Below are positions 15,406 to 24,897 of a stretch of 64,000 nucleotides of DNA, in pieces. Numbering within the stretch: the stretch's first letter is position 1; each line of letters starts with the position of its first letter. A program made the translations under genes and the position numbers. The DNA is taken from assembly GCA_964447405.1 (NCBI GenBank), contig CAYUSP010000003.1, forward strand, positions 434,001 to 498,000, given 5' to 3'. The DNA comes from JALNZF01 sp964447405 (GTDB lineage Bacteria; Nitrospirota; UBA9217). The notes below the pieces were generated by a model, which was not told where the DNA came from, ran no database searches, and saw nothing but the letters and a program-made list of their open reading frames with translations.

Positions 15406-17199
15406 ATGTCACCAAGAACGTACCATGCAATCGTTTTCATCATCAGTGCTGCACTGCTTTTTACCGCCGGATGCAGCGATACCCGCAAAACCAGCGTCCC
15501 GTTTAATTCGACCACCGGGAAACACAGCTCTGCTGACTGGGTGCTTGCCGGTCATTCCTCTGCCGCACGCTCAATGGACCCTGGCGCGGTAAACAGCCAG
15601 ACAACGGTTTCGACTCTGGATGCCTCTGGCTGCAAATCATGCCATGGCGACGACCTGCGTGGCGGCATTTCGGGCGTTTCCTGCACACACTGCCATCTGG
15701 GCGGGCCGACCCATATTCACCCGGAAGCATGGAACCCTGCCTACCGAGACCACAAGGAGCATGTGGTTGCGGAAGGGAATAGCGCCTGTTCAAACCAGCA
15801 CTGTCATGGCTCTTCACTGGAAGGCGTCGGCAGCAGCGGCCCATCCTGTTCGAGTTGCCACCTCGGCGGCCCCACGAAAATGCATCCCGTGGAATGGAAC
15901 CCGGTGTCCCAGGACCATGCTGCCTATGTGCGCCAAAACGGAACAGCATCATGTTCGAACCAGTACTGTCACGGGCTGAACCTGAACGGCGTGGCCCAGA
16001 GCGGACCCTCCTGCTCATCATGCCACCTCGGCGGCTCAGCGAAAATGCATCCGCCGGACTGGGATACATCAATCCTGAATCACCAGTCCTATGTCAATGC
16101 GAACGGTGTTCTGAGATGCTCCAATGCTGCATGCCACGGGGCAACCCTTGCCGGAGTATCAGGAAGCGGGCCTGCCTGCAGCTCCTGCCATCTCGGAACA
16201 GGCTACAAGGTTCACCCCGACGTCTGGAGCACCGTGAGCATCAGCCATGGTCCCTATACGACAGCGAACGGGACTGCCTCCTGCAAGAACCAGGCATGCC
16301 ACGGTGCGGACCTCGGAGGAGTCACGGGAAGCGGGCCGTCCTGCACGTTATGCCATATGGGGGATGCATCTCATGTGCATCCACTTAATTGGAGCACTCT
16401 TACAATATGGAGAGACCACGTACACTATTTGAAGCAGAATCAGAACAATACCGCCGGATGTGCCAACCAGGCTTGTCATGGCGCGAACTTAGCCGGTATT
16501 CAGAACAGCGGCCCCACCTGCAAGAGATGTCACGATATTCCCTACACCCAAAACTCACTCGTGTGCAATGAATGCCACGCCAGTCCGCCGAACGGGACCT
16601 CGTTCCCGAACACCGCAGGCAAGCACATAAAGCATAACGCCCTGATCTATGTCGCCGGTATATGCAATACCTGCCATGACGGCGCCGGTCCTGGTACCAA
16701 TTACCATTTGAACAGCGTGCCAGATGTTTCTTTCCTGGCAACGTACAATTCAAAATCATCGACAGCCGGTTTTAACTCGACGGCCAAAACATGCTCAGCC
16801 ATCAGTTGTCACGGTGGGCCGAGGACGCAAACGCAAATTCAGGCGACATCAGGAGCATCAACAATCGCCAATACCCCGAGCTGGTACACAGGATCTATCG
16901 TGGTAAACACCCAGTGCACGTCATGCCATATAAATGGCGCAACGGAATACAACAACTACAATTCAGGTCAACATCGGAGGCATGTTTATAATTTCAGTAA
17001 AAACTGCGTTCAATGTCACGACATTTCCAAACTCGCGGCAAACCATTATACATCACTGAACACATCGAATATGGAGGGACCAGCCTCGGCTACGCTATTG
17101 GATGCAATCAACTATAATGTCAGCCTTCAGCAATGCAGCCCATCGGCAAACAACCTTGCGGGATGTCATGATGCTTCGGACGACCCACGCGACTGGTAA
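15406..17199 (+). CDS. CxxxxCH/CxxCH multihaem cytochrome lipoprotein
   Basis: A 597-residue lipoprotein (lipobox ending TAGC near residue 25) with 18 potential c-type haem motifs: eleven canonical CXXCH, six CX4CH (for example CSNQYCH, CKNQACH, CSAISCH) and one CX9CH near the C-terminus. Residues 70-370 consist of about six tandem modules, each with a CX4CH-x-G segment, then SGPSCSSCHLGG and KMHPxxW. This matches the CxxxxCH/CxxCH family of metal-reducing bacteria, believed to carry electrons at or outside the outer membrane. The start at ATG 15406 is set by the signal sequence; the frame is open further upstream. A strong terminator follows at 17232. Confidence 0.88.
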   Translation: MSPRTYHAIVFIISAALLFTAGCSDTRKTSVPFNSTTGKHSSADWVLAGHSSAARSMDPGAVNSQTTVSTLDASGCKSCHGDDLRGGISGVSCTHCHLGGPTHIHPEAWNPAYRDHKEHVVAEGNSACSNQHCHGSSLEGVGSSGPSCSSCHLGGPTKMHPVEWNPVSQDHAAYVRQNGTASCSNQYCHGLNLNGVAQSGPSCSSCHLGGSAKMHPPDWDTSILNHQSYVNANGVLRCSNAACHGATLAGVSGSGPACSSCHLGTGYKVHPDVWSTVSISHGPYTTANGTASCKNQACHGADLGGVTGSGPSCTLCHMGDASHVHPLNWSTLTIWRDHVHYLKQNQNNTAGCANQACHGANLAGIQNSGPTCKRCHDIPYTQNSLVCNECHASPPNGTSFPNTAGKHIKHNALIYVAGICNTCHDGAGPGTNYHLNSVPDVSFLATYNSKSSTAGFNSTAKTCSAISCHGGPRTQTQIQATSGASTIANTPSWYTGSIVVNTQCTSCHINGATEYNNYNSGQHRRHVYNFSKNCVQCHDISKLAANHYTSLNTSNMEGPASATLLDAINYNVSLQQCSPSANNLAGCHDASDDPRDW

Positions 17200-17231
17200 C
17201 AGGGAGCAGCGGGATAACAATCAAAAGCACC

Positions 17232-17266
17232 AGCGCCGCTTCTTATCGATAGAAGCGGCGCTTTTC
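17232..17266 (+). terminator. Rho-independent terminator after cytochrome gene
   Basis: AGCGCCGCTTCT and AGAAGCGGCGCT form a perfect twelve-pair stem with a seven-base loop, followed by TTTCATTTT, 33 bases after the cytochrome stop codon. Confidence 0.85.
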
Positions 17267-17324
17267 ATTTTGGTGAATCATGATCGCCTGGACAGCCATG
17301 ATGATCTAGGCTATACTCCTTTGC

Positions 17325-17912
17325 ATGGGACTCTTCAACGATTTCCTCATAAGCTTTATTCCCCTCATGGTCGCGCTGGACGCACCCGGGACGCTTCCGC
17401 TCTACGTTGCCATGACCGAAGGAGTCAAGCAGAAGCAGCGGAAAAAGATCGTCCGCCAGTCCATTTTCACGGCGTTTATGGTCACCGTCGGATTCCTCCT
17501 GATCGGACAGGCGGTCTTCAGTGCGCTCGGCATCCTGGTGGCGGACTTCATGATCGCGGGCGGGCTCGTGCTTCTGATCATCGCGGTTAGCGACGTGATC
17601 AGGGCGGGAGAAAAAAGGCTGGAGCGGAGTCCTGAATTCGGGGTGGTCCCGCTCGGAACACCCATCATCGCGGGACCCGGAACGCTCACGACCGCCATGG
17701 TGCTCGTCGCCACCACCGGGTATGTCCCCGTCATCCTTTCCCTCATCGTGAACCTGCTCATCGCCTGGATCATTTTCGCGCAATCCGACAGGCTCATCCG
17801 GCTCATCGGTCTGAGCGGAACCCGGGCATTCGCCAAGGTTGCCGCCCTGATCCTGGCCGCGTTCGCGGTAAAGATGATGCGGAACGGTATTTTCAAATTT
17901 ATTGAAGGATAA
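17325..17912 (+). CDS. MarC family integral membrane protein
   Basis: A 195-residue inner-membrane protein with six predicted membrane segments. FISFIPLMVALDAPGTLPLY is the first MarC signature, and VPLGTPIIAGPGTLTTAMVL is the second, symmetry-related one. The function of MarC proteins is unresolved despite the old link with multiple antibiotic resistance. The ATG at 17325 lacks a strong ribosome-binding site. The next gene starts about 30 bases downstream in the same orientation. Confidence 0.9.
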   Translation: MGLFNDFLISFIPLMVALDAPGTLPLYVAMTEGVKQKQRKKIVRQSIFTAFMVTVGFLLIGQAVFSALGILVADFMIAGGLVLLIIAVSDVIRAGEKRLERSPEFGVVPLGTPIIAGPGTLTTAMVLVATTGYVPVILSLIVNLLIAWIIFAQSDRLIRLIGLSGTRAFAKVAALILAAFAVKMMRNGIFKFIEG

Positions 17913-17939
17913 AGGAAACCGTGTCAAATCAGGGAACGC

Positions 17940-18377
17940 TTGCCGATCCACTACAACACCGTGAACCCGAGGTTGTCTTCCGTGGCTAAACAGTCTGACG
18001 GCGAAGAAGCAAAAAGCGGACATAACCGCCGCGTCCATATGGCGAACGAACGCACGTTCCTTGCCTGGATCCGCACCAGCATAGCAATCATGGCTTTCGG
18101 GTTCGTTGTGGAGAAGTTCTCTCTCTTCGTGAAACAGGTGGGCTTTTACCTGGGGAAGGAAATCGCCCCACCACCGTGGTATTCATCATACATCGGGATC
18201 GTTTTGGTGAGCCTCGGTGTCTTGATGGGTGTCCTCTCCTTCGTTCGCTATAAGACAGTAGAACGGCAAATCGATGAAGATGCATACAGGCCATCACCCA
18301 TTCTGAGCGCGCTGCTTTTCCTATCCGTGCTATCCATCGGCGTTTTTCTCGTGCTCTATCTCGTCCACAGCATGTGA
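17940..18377 (+). CDS. DUF202 (YidH family) membrane protein
   Basis: About 130-145 residues with three membrane segments. ANERTFLAWIRTSIAIMAFGFVVEKF is the DUF202 signature region (first 20: ANERTFLAWIRTSIAIMAFG), followed by GIVLVSLGVLMGVLSFVRY and a C-terminal segment SALLFLSVLSIGVFLVLYLV. Function unknown. The start is uncertain: TTG 17940 with AGGGA close by, or GTG 17961, or GTG 17982 with GAGG upstream. It probably shares a transcript with the MarC gene. Confidence 0.8.
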   Translation: MPIHYNTVNPRLSSVAKQSDGEEAKSGHNRRVHMANERTFLAWIRTSIAIMAFGFVVEKFSLFVKQVGFYLGKEIAPPPWYSSYIGIVLVSLGVLMGVLSFVRYKTVERQIDEDAYRPSPILSALLFLSVLSIGVFLVLYLVHSM

Positions 18378-18472
18378 TGCCTGCGTGGTCATCATGAAGA
18401 GCCTCCTTTACACCGACCCTTTCCTTTGGGATAGACATCATACAAACAGTAAGCATAGCATGAGGATAACAC

Positions 18473-19336
18473 ATGGCAACTGTTCTGCAATGCCCCGTTT
18501 GCCGGGAGCTCCTGCTTAATTCCGCCGACGGCTACAAATGCTCCAAAAACCACACCTTCGATGCAGCCCGCGAGGGATATGTCAATCTCCTGCTTGCTCA
18601 CCAGAAACATTCAAAAGAACCGGGAGACAGCACGGAAATGGTCCTGAGCAGAAGGCGGTTTCTGAATCTCGGGTTTTATGACAAGGTTTCCGATGGCATC
18701 AACGAAATAGCGGCCCGCGCTCTTACTCAGCCCGGCAGTGCAGATATACGATGCATTCTTGATGCCGGCTGCGGTGAGGGGTTTTATCTCAAACGTCTCA
18801 AGGATTCTCTGGAGTGCATCACGGAAAATCCCCTGCCCATCAATTACTATGGTCTGGATATTTCTAAATTTGCGGTCCGCCAGGCCACCCACCGAGACAG
18901 GACAGTGGACTGGTTCGTTGCCAGCATCGCTGACCTGCCCTTTCTACCCTCCTCTTTTGATATCGTTCTCAATATTTTTTCACCAGCCAACTTCGCGGAA
19001 TTTTCAAGGGTGCTCAAAGAACCAGGGCGGCTCGTGATCGTGAGCCCAGGTCCCAGGCACCTCAACGGCTTGAAGGAGATCATCTATCCGGTCGCGCGGG
19101 AACATTCGCAAGCAGCCATGATCGAACAGGCCAAAAAACTGTTTTCTTTTGTAACGGAAACCAGGATTACCTATCAGCTTGAGTTGGAGAGCAGCGATGC
19201 GATCAGGGACCTTCTGGCGATGACGCCCTATTTCTGGAATATCAACCTGCAAACAAAATCCAAAGTGGATGCGCTAACCCGGCTTGCACTGGACGTTGAT
19301 GTGGAGATCAGGGTCTTCGAGAAGGTGAGGAGTTGA
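18473..19336 (+). CDS. RlmA-type rRNA (guanine-N1) methyltransferase
   Basis: A 287-residue SAM-dependent methyltransferase. The N-terminus holds the zinc finger CPVC-x13-CSKNHTFDAAREGY found in RlmA/RrmA, which methylates G745 or G748 of 23S rRNA. DAGCGEGFYLKRL is the SAM-binding motif I, and NIFSPANFAEFSRVLKEPG is the conserved region near the active site. The length fits RlmA. The ATG follows AGGATAACAC. The exact target base is inferred from the family only. Confidence 0.85.
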   Translation: MATVLQCPVCRELLLNSADGYKCSKNHTFDAAREGYVNLLLAHQKHSKEPGDSTEMVLSRRRFLNLGFYDKVSDGINEIAARALTQPGSADIRCILDAGCGEGFYLKRLKDSLECITENPLPINYYGLDISKFAVRQATHRDRTVDWFVASIADLPFLPSSFDIVLNIFSPANFAEFSRVLKEPGRLVIVSPGPRHLNGLKEIIYPVAREHSQAAMIEQAKKLFSFVTETRITYQLELESSDAIRDLLAMTPYFWNINLQTKSKVDALTRLALDVDVEIRVFEKVRS

Positions 19337-19403
19337 ACTGCGCGGTCGCATTCTGACAAATCGGTTCTCAAACTCGAGCATAATCAAAAAAAAAAGGCCG
19401 TTG

Positions 19404-19536
19404 TAACCACAGATAGACACAGATAAAATGAAAAATTAGTGACTTATTGTGAACGAGAGCTTCACCCAATGGGCGCATCTCGCTTTTATGATAAGATTTT
19501 GAATCATCAGTGTTTATCCGTGTTCATCCGTGGTTA
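19404..19536. repeat. Intergenic inverted-repeat element
   Basis: TAACCACAGATAGACACAGAT at the left and ATCCGTGTTCATCCGTGGTTA at the right form an imperfect inverted repeat enclosing about 90 bp without a gene. Such CCACAGATNxACACAGAT / ATCCGTGG units are widespread short intergenic repeats in many bacteria. A related end sequence occurs at 10196-10316. Confidence 0.55.
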
Positions 19537-19577
19537 AATACTCTTTCTATGATAACTACCGTTTCGAGGGTCTTGCA

Positions 19578-21512
19578 TCATCTTTTGAATGCCACCATCC
19601 CCAGCGGTGGAATGGTAATCAGCAGGGAATGGCTCTTGCCGTGGCATCGCTCGTCGGAGGCATTGCATCCGCCGAAATTTCCGTATCCATTGCCGCCATA
19701 GTCCCCCGCGTCGCTGTTCAACACCTCCCGCCAGAAACCACTGCCAGGAACTCCCACCCGGTAATTGAGGCGGGCCACGGGCGTGAAATTGAAGACTACC
19801 AGCATTTCATCGCCGCCTGCTTTCCCCTTGCGAAGATAGCTGATGACGCTCGAGTCCTGATCGCTGAAATCGACCCACTCGAAGCCCGCGTTCTCAAAGT
19901 CAAGTTCGTGCAGCGCGGGCTCGCTCCGGTACAGCCGGTTCAGGTCGCGCACCCACTGCCACACGCCATGATGGGACTGGTACTGCAATAGATGCCATTC
20001 GACGCTGGATTCATGGTTCCATTCCGCCCACTGGCCGAGCTCGCAGCCCATGAACAGGAGCTTTTTGCCCGGGTGGGTATAGAGGTATCCGAAAAGCAGC
20101 CGCAGGTTCGCCATCTTCTGCAGACCGCTCCCCGGCATCTTGCCCGCGAGCGCGCCTTTGCCGTATACGACCTCGTCATGGGAGAGAGGCAGCATGAAGT
20201 TCTCGAAAAAAGCATACCAGATGCTGAAGGTGATGTTGTTATGGTGGTACTTGCGGAATATCGGGTCCTCGGAAATATAGTCGAGCGTGTCGTGCATCCA
20301 GCCCATATTCCATTTCATACCAAAGCCCAGGCCGCCGATGTGCGCGGGCCGGGAGACCATGGGCCACGAGGTTGACTCCTCCGCAATGGTCTGGACATCG
20401 GGGAATGCCCGGTATACTTCGCGGTTTAGGCTCCGGAGAAAGTCGATGGCATCGATATTCTCCCTGCCGCCGTACTGGTTCGGGATCCACTCCCCATCCT
20501 TCCGCGCATAGTCGAGGTAAAGCATGGAGGCCACGGCATCGATCCTGAGGCCGTCGGCATGATACCGGTCCAGCCAGAAGAGCGCATTGCTGACCAGAAA
20601 ATTGCGCACCTCGTATCTGCCGTAATTGAAGATATGGCTGGTCCATTCGGGATGGAAGCCTTTTTTCGGGTCTTCGTGTTCGTAAAGATGCGTACCGTCA
20701 AAATACACCAGCCCGTGCTCATCGCCCGGAAAATGCGACGGCACCCAGTCGAGGATCACGCCGATGCCCTCCTGGTGCAGACATTCAATAAGGTGCATGA
20801 AGTCCTGCGGTGTTCCATAGCGGCTCGAGGGCGCAAAGTATCCCGTGACCTGGTAGCCCCAGGAGCCACCGAACGGGTGCTCCATGACGGGCATGAACTC
20901 CACATGCGTAAAGCCCGTGTCCTTGAGATATTCCGGGAGGTACTCGGCAAGTTCCTGGTAGGTCAGGGAACGATTGTTCTGTTCCGGAATCCGTCGCCAT
21001 GAACCGATGTGGAGCTCATAGACGGACCAGGGTGCGCTCAGGGCGTTCTTCGCATGACGGTCCTTCATCCATGCTGCATCGCTCCAGGAGTGATCGAGCT
21101 GCCATACGATCGAGGAGGTGCGCGGCGGCGTCTCCCAATGAACCGCGAACGGATCGCCTTTTTCCGCCTGATATTGCCGATGGCGCGAGATGATGTGATA
21201 TTTGTAGAGCGCGCCGTGCCCGATGCCGGGGATGAAGCCTTCCCAGATGCCCGTATTGTCACGCCGGACGGAAAGCGAATGGCTTTTTTTGTCCCACCCG
21301 TTAAAATCGCCGATCACCGATACGCTCTCTGCATTCGGTGCCCAGACCGCGAAAAGGGTGCCGGAGGCGCCTTCGACGGTCAGCACATGAGAACCAAGCT
21401 TTTCGTAAAGCTTAAAGTGGTTCCCCTGCTTGAAGAGATAAACGTCATGGTCGGTGAGGAGGCTCACTCCATGGACGACATTGCGCTTCTGTATTCCCGC
21501 TGTTCTTTTCAT
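19578..21512 (-). CDS. glgB: 1,4-alpha-glucan branching enzyme
   Basis: A 644-residue GH13 enzyme that makes alpha-1,6 branches in glycogen. An N-terminal CBM48 module (about 30-125, FAVWAPNAESVSVIGDFNGW) is followed by the catalytic barrel. The nucleophile Asp is in GLRIDAVASMLYLDY, the acid Glu in IAEESTSWP, and the transition-state Asp in PLSHDEVVYGK. WMHDTLDYISEDP is specific for branching enzymes. Length is normal. The ATG at 21512 is used because homology starts there; the frame stays open upstream without homology. No other glycogen genes are in the window. Confidence 0.95.
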   Translation of the reverse strand: MKRTAGIQKRNVVHGVSLLTDHDVYLFKQGNHFKLYEKLGSHVLTVEGASGTLFAVWAPNAESVSVIGDFNGWDKKSHSLSVRRDNTGIWEGFIPGIGHGALYKYHIISRHRQYQAEKGDPFAVHWETPPRTSSIVWQLDHSWSDAAWMKDRHAKNALSAPWSVYELHIGSWRRIPEQNNRSLTYQELAEYLPEYLKDTGFTHVEFMPVMEHPFGGSWGYQVTGYFAPSSRYGTPQDFMHLIECLHQEGIGVILDWVPSHFPGDEHGLVYFDGTHLYEHEDPKKGFHPEWTSHIFNYGRYEVRNFLVSNALFWLDRYHADGLRIDAVASMLYLDYARKDGEWIPNQYGGRENIDAIDFLRSLNREVYRAFPDVQTIAEESTSWPMVSRPAHIGGLGFGMKWNMGWMHDTLDYISEDPIFRKYHHNNITFSIWYAFFENFMLPLSHDEVVYGKGALAGKMPGSGLQKMANLRLLFGYLYTHPGKKLLFMGCELGQWAEWNHESSVEWHLLQYQSHHGVWQWVRDLNRLYRSEPALHELDFENAGFEWVDFSDQDSSVISYLRKGKAGGDEMLVVFNFTPVARLNYRVGVPGSGFWREVLNSDAGDYGGNGYGNFGGCNASDERCHGKSHSLLITIPPLGMVAFKR

Positions 21513-21573
21513 ACGTACAGTATAACACAGACCTGAGGCAGCGCCGAGTGCAAATACCTGAAGAAAGCAACCG

Positions 21574-21600
21574 AAAAAAAGAGCGCCCTGCTGGGCGCTC
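21574..21600 (-). terminator. Rho-independent terminator of cytochrome operon
   Basis: GAGCGCCC and GGGCGCTC form an eight-pair stem with a four-base loop. On the minus strand it is followed by seven T. It lies 38 bases past the stop of the large multihaem gene and separates it from glgB. Confidence 0.85.
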
Positions 21601-21637
21601 CTGATTAGTCTTTTTGCATACGGAAAAAAAGCCGCTG

Positions 21638-24600
21638 CTACTCGTTTGCCGGCGTATGCCAATACGTTGCAGGCCCGTTGATGCCGTGGCAGTCCACCGC
21701 GCAGCTCATGGGATACGACATCATCACATCCTGGGTCGCCGCGGGATAGGGCAGCTTGGTGTAGCCATCGGGTCCGGATACACCGCGGGTCAGCAGGAGC
21801 TCGGAATAAGCGCTCCCGACAGACGTATTCGTCCCATGCACGTTATGGCAGGAAACGCAGGTGATCCTTCCCGTTTCCGATACTTCGCCGCGGTAGCTCC
21901 AGCTCAGCCAGTTCTCGTGCGACGGTATGAGAGGATCATAATACGATCCGAGCAGGTGCAGGTTATGGAGCGGCATTTTCGAGTAGCTGAACAACGGCAT
22001 AATATCGTTGTAGGTCCGCGTATCTGCGGAAATGAACTGGTCGCGGAACTGGGTCAGGATGCCTGTTGTGAGATAGGGGGTCCGCTGCAGTGTGAAGGTC
22101 GAGGAAGAATAGACCACATCGTACGCGCCTCCAGCCCGATAGCCCAGTACGCGTTCCTTGGTGACGGCGGGATAGCTGCCATGGCAGTCAAAACAGAGCT
22201 GGTAGTCGCGGTAACTGAAGGTTGCCTGGCTCACCGGAATGGGAGCTGTCATGTTGCGTGCGAGCATTCCCCGCGATGGCGATCCGTGCATATTGATGAC
22301 GCCGCTGTTGCCGTGGCAGCCTGTGTTCGGTGCGCCGGTGCCGGCGCAGGTGAGCCCGCCGGTCTTGTGCACGGTGGTGGACGCGGTCCAATAGCTCGCG
22401 ATCTTGTTGCCCGCGATGTTCCAGCCCATCCCCAGCGTGTTCCCGTCAGAGAATGGCTTGAGCGGAGTTGCTTCCGTCGAAGCTCCGTTCGCATCATGGC
22501 AGCTCAGACAGAAGGGTTCGAGGCTGGACGGGGTTGACGGTTGATACACGATGATCTGGCCCGCGTTGTCCTTGTTTCTGAGCCGTATCGAGCCGCCCTT
22601 ATGCGTTGCCATGTCGTGGCACACCAGGCAGTCCGCTGGCATGATGATCTCGCTTCTTCTGCTGCCGTAGTTGATAACGTGATGCGCTTCAGCGTCGAAA
22701 TCGCCGCCCGCTCCCAGCACCTGCCGACGCGTTGCGGTTGGCGCCATGTGGCAGTTGCAGGTCGGCGCTGTGGGATTCCACTCGGGTTCGGGTGCGTTCC
22801 AGTAGGACGAAGGGCCATTGATCCCGTGGCAGTCCGTAGCGCAGTTCATGGGATAGGATTGCATCACTTCCTGCCGCGCAGCGGGATACGGCAGCGTCGT
22901 GAAGCCGTCTGCGCCGGAGGTGCCCGGCGTGAGGATGAGTTCGTCATAGGTGCTCCGAACAGCCGCGTTCGTTCCGTGCACATTATGGCAGGAGGTGCAG
23001 GTTATTCTTCCCGCCTGCGATGCTTCGCCGCGGTAGTTCGCGGTCATCCAGTTCGGTATCGACGGCACAAGCGGATCAGAAACCGATCCGAGCAAGTGCA
23101 GATTGTGCAGCGGCATGTACGCATAGTCGAACAAGAACATGATGTCGTTGTACGGCCGCGGATCGCCAGCCAGATACCGGTCCCTGAACAACGTCTGGGT
23201 TGTGGGAGTGTAATAGGGCGTTACCGGCAGGGTAAACGTGGGCGACGAATAGGCTACATCATAATGCCCGTTCTGCTTGTACCCGAGCACGACTTCCTTG
23301 CTGACGTTCGACAGATTCGCATGGCAGTCAAAACAAAGTTTGTAGTCATTGTAGTTGTATGCCGCCTGCGTTCCTGGTATGGGGTTCGTCATGTTCCGTG
23401 CAAGGAGCCCCCGATTTCCGGAACCATGCATGTTGATCGTGTTTCCGTTGCCGTGGCAGCCGGTATTGAGAGCGCCTGTCCCGGCGCAGGTAAGACCGCT
23501 CGTCTTGTGCGCTGTGCTGGAACTCGCCCAGTAGCCGGCGATCTTGTCGCCCGCGATATTCCAGCCCATCCCCAGCGTGTTCCCGTCCGAGAAGGGCCTG
23601 AGCGGAGAGACTTCTGTTAATGCGCCGTTCGTGTCGTGGCAGCTCAGGCAGAACGGTTCGAGGCTTTTCGGGTTCGACGGCTGGTACACGATGACCTGCC
23701 CGGCGTTGTCCTTGTTCTTGAGCCTGATCGTACCCCCCTGGTGACTTGCCATATCATGGCATACCACGCAATCTTCAGGCGTCACAATCTCGCCGTTCCT
23801 GTTGCCGTAGTCGACGACATGATGCGATTCCCTGTTGAAATCCCCGCCTGCCCCCAGCACCTGACGCCGCAAACCCTGCGGAACTGCGTGGCAGTTGCAG
23901 CCGACCGAGAAACCGCTCCGGTGTCCGTGGCACAAGGTGCACCGTTGCGAACCGGGCGCCTGGTAGTGGCCAGGGTCAGAGTTCCCCGCGTTGGTCCAGC
24001 GTGCGGCAAGGCTGATCGGATTCCGGGTCTGAGTGTGGCATACCTGGCAGATTCCCGTTGTTGAGGCGCCAACAGCCGCATTCCCGTAACTGTTCAGTGC
24101 ATCCCCTGTGGTGTTGTAGAACGTAACGGACTTTGTTCCGCTCCTGGGCGTTTTAATGGATTCCCTGACCACGTAGAGGTTCCTCGTATCGTGCGGCGTA
24201 TGACATTCGAGGCATACGATCTGCCAGTTCTGGTATTTTGTGCTCGTGGTCTGGCTGGAGTGGAGCGGCAGGTTGTGGCAGTCCAGACAGAGCTGGCTCG
24301 AGGAGTCCCTGCCCAGCAGGGTGCCGGTTCCGGTCTTCGGTGCTGCGATGCGCAACGCAACATAGCGGGCGTCATTGCCGATGCGGTTCTGGCGCGATTC
24401 ACCCGATCCGTCGGCCGATGCCGCGCGCGCATAGAGATAGTACGACGAACCCGGCGTGAGGCCGGCGATGAGCGCATCATAGACCCCACAGTTGGTCCCG
24501 CAGCGGTAGTTCGTATTGAGCGACGCGGCAACAAAAGTAAACGTTCCCGTGTCCGGAGAAGCGCCGGTATAGTACCCCACCTGGACAGATCCGGGAGTGA

Positions 24601-24823
24601 TCGGCGCATCGTCCCATACCTGGATCTGGACCTTGAAGTCATTGGACCCGGCTCGCAGGCTGACCGCAGCCGGTGTCGTTGCCGTACCCGGACCCGGATT
24701 CAGGATGCTGACGGTCGGAGGCTTCCCGTCCGCAGCAAATGCGCGCAAGACCAACGGAGTTGGTATGATCTGCAGCAGCAGCGCGATCATGATGATCTTC
24801 ATTCGGTTATTCCTGTGGAGCAT
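21638..24823 (-). CDS. Large multihaem cytochrome with tandem 380-residue modules
   Basis: A 1061-residue exported protein with a signal peptide (to about residue 31, RAFAAD) and a fibronectin-like N-terminal region (about 35-165). It has twelve canonical CXXCH motifs plus pairs of CX9CH (CAGTGALNTGCH), CX3CH (CATDCH, CAVDCH) and CX1CH (CNCH) candidates. Two modules of 380 residues repeat with high identity. On DNA the same segments recur 1140 bp apart, for example at about 22411 and 23551. This is the last gene of a leftward operon with a five-haem protein and an NHL/FG-GAP protein. A role in electron transfer across or outside the outer membrane is inferred. Confidence 0.85.
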   Translation of the reverse strand: MLHRNNRMKIIMIALLLQIIPTPLVLRAFAADGKPPTVSILNPGPGTATTPAAVSLRAGSNDFKVQIQVWDDAPITPGSVQVGYYTGASPDTGTFTFVAASLNTNYRCGTNCGVYDALIAGLTPGSSYYLYARAASADGSGESRQNRIGNDARYVALRIAAPKTGTGTLLGRDSSSQLCLDCHNLPLHSSQTTSTKYQNWQIVCLECHTPHDTRNLYVVRESIKTPRSGTKSVTFYNTTGDALNSYGNAAVGASTTGICQVCHTQTRNPISLAARWTNAGNSDPGHYQAPGSQRCTLCHGHRSGFSVGCNCHAVPQGLRRQVLGAGGDFNRESHHVVDYGNRNGEIVTPEDCVVCHDMASHQGGTIRLKNKDNAGQVIVYQPSNPKSLEPFCLSCHDTNGALTEVSPLRPFSDGNTLGMGWNIAGDKIAGYWASSSTAHKTSGLTCAGTGALNTGCHGNGNTINMHGSGNRGLLARNMTNPIPGTQAAYNYNDYKLCFDCHANLSNVSKEVVLGYKQNGHYDVAYSSPTFTLPVTPYYTPTTQTLFRDRYLAGDPRPYNDIMFLFDYAYMPLHNLHLLGSVSDPLVPSIPNWMTANYRGEASQAGRITCTSCHNVHGTNAAVRSTYDELILTPGTSGADGFTTLPYPAARQEVMQSYPMNCATDCHGINGPSSYWNAPEPEWNPTAPTCNCHMAPTATRRQVLGAGGDFDAEAHHVINYGSRRSEIIMPADCLVCHDMATHKGGSIRLRNKDNAGQIIVYQPSTPSSLEPFCLSCHDANGASTEATPLKPFSDGNTLGMGWNIAGNKIASYWTASTTVHKTGGLTCAGTGAPNTGCHGNSGVINMHGSPSRGMLARNMTAPIPVSQATFSYRDYQLCFDCHGSYPAVTKERVLGYRAGGAYDVVYSSSTFTLQRTPYLTTGILTQFRDQFISADTRTYNDIMPLFSYSKMPLHNLHLLGSYYDPLIPSHENWLSWSYRGEVSETGRITCVSCHNVHGTNTSVGSAYSELLLTRGVSGPDGYTKLPYPAATQDVMMSYPMSCAVDCHGINGPATYWHTPANE

Positions 24824-24897
24824 AGATATTCTCTCCCCTTGAAGCGTTCTTAGCAATAATCGCCGATCCCGGGGCCTGGTTAAGATGATTGCGGGAG

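Noticed and set aside
22541..23620. Long plus-strand frame within the large cytochrome gene
   Set aside because: The minus strand has regular haem motifs and a signal peptide. The plus-strand product has no recognisable features and results from GC bias.
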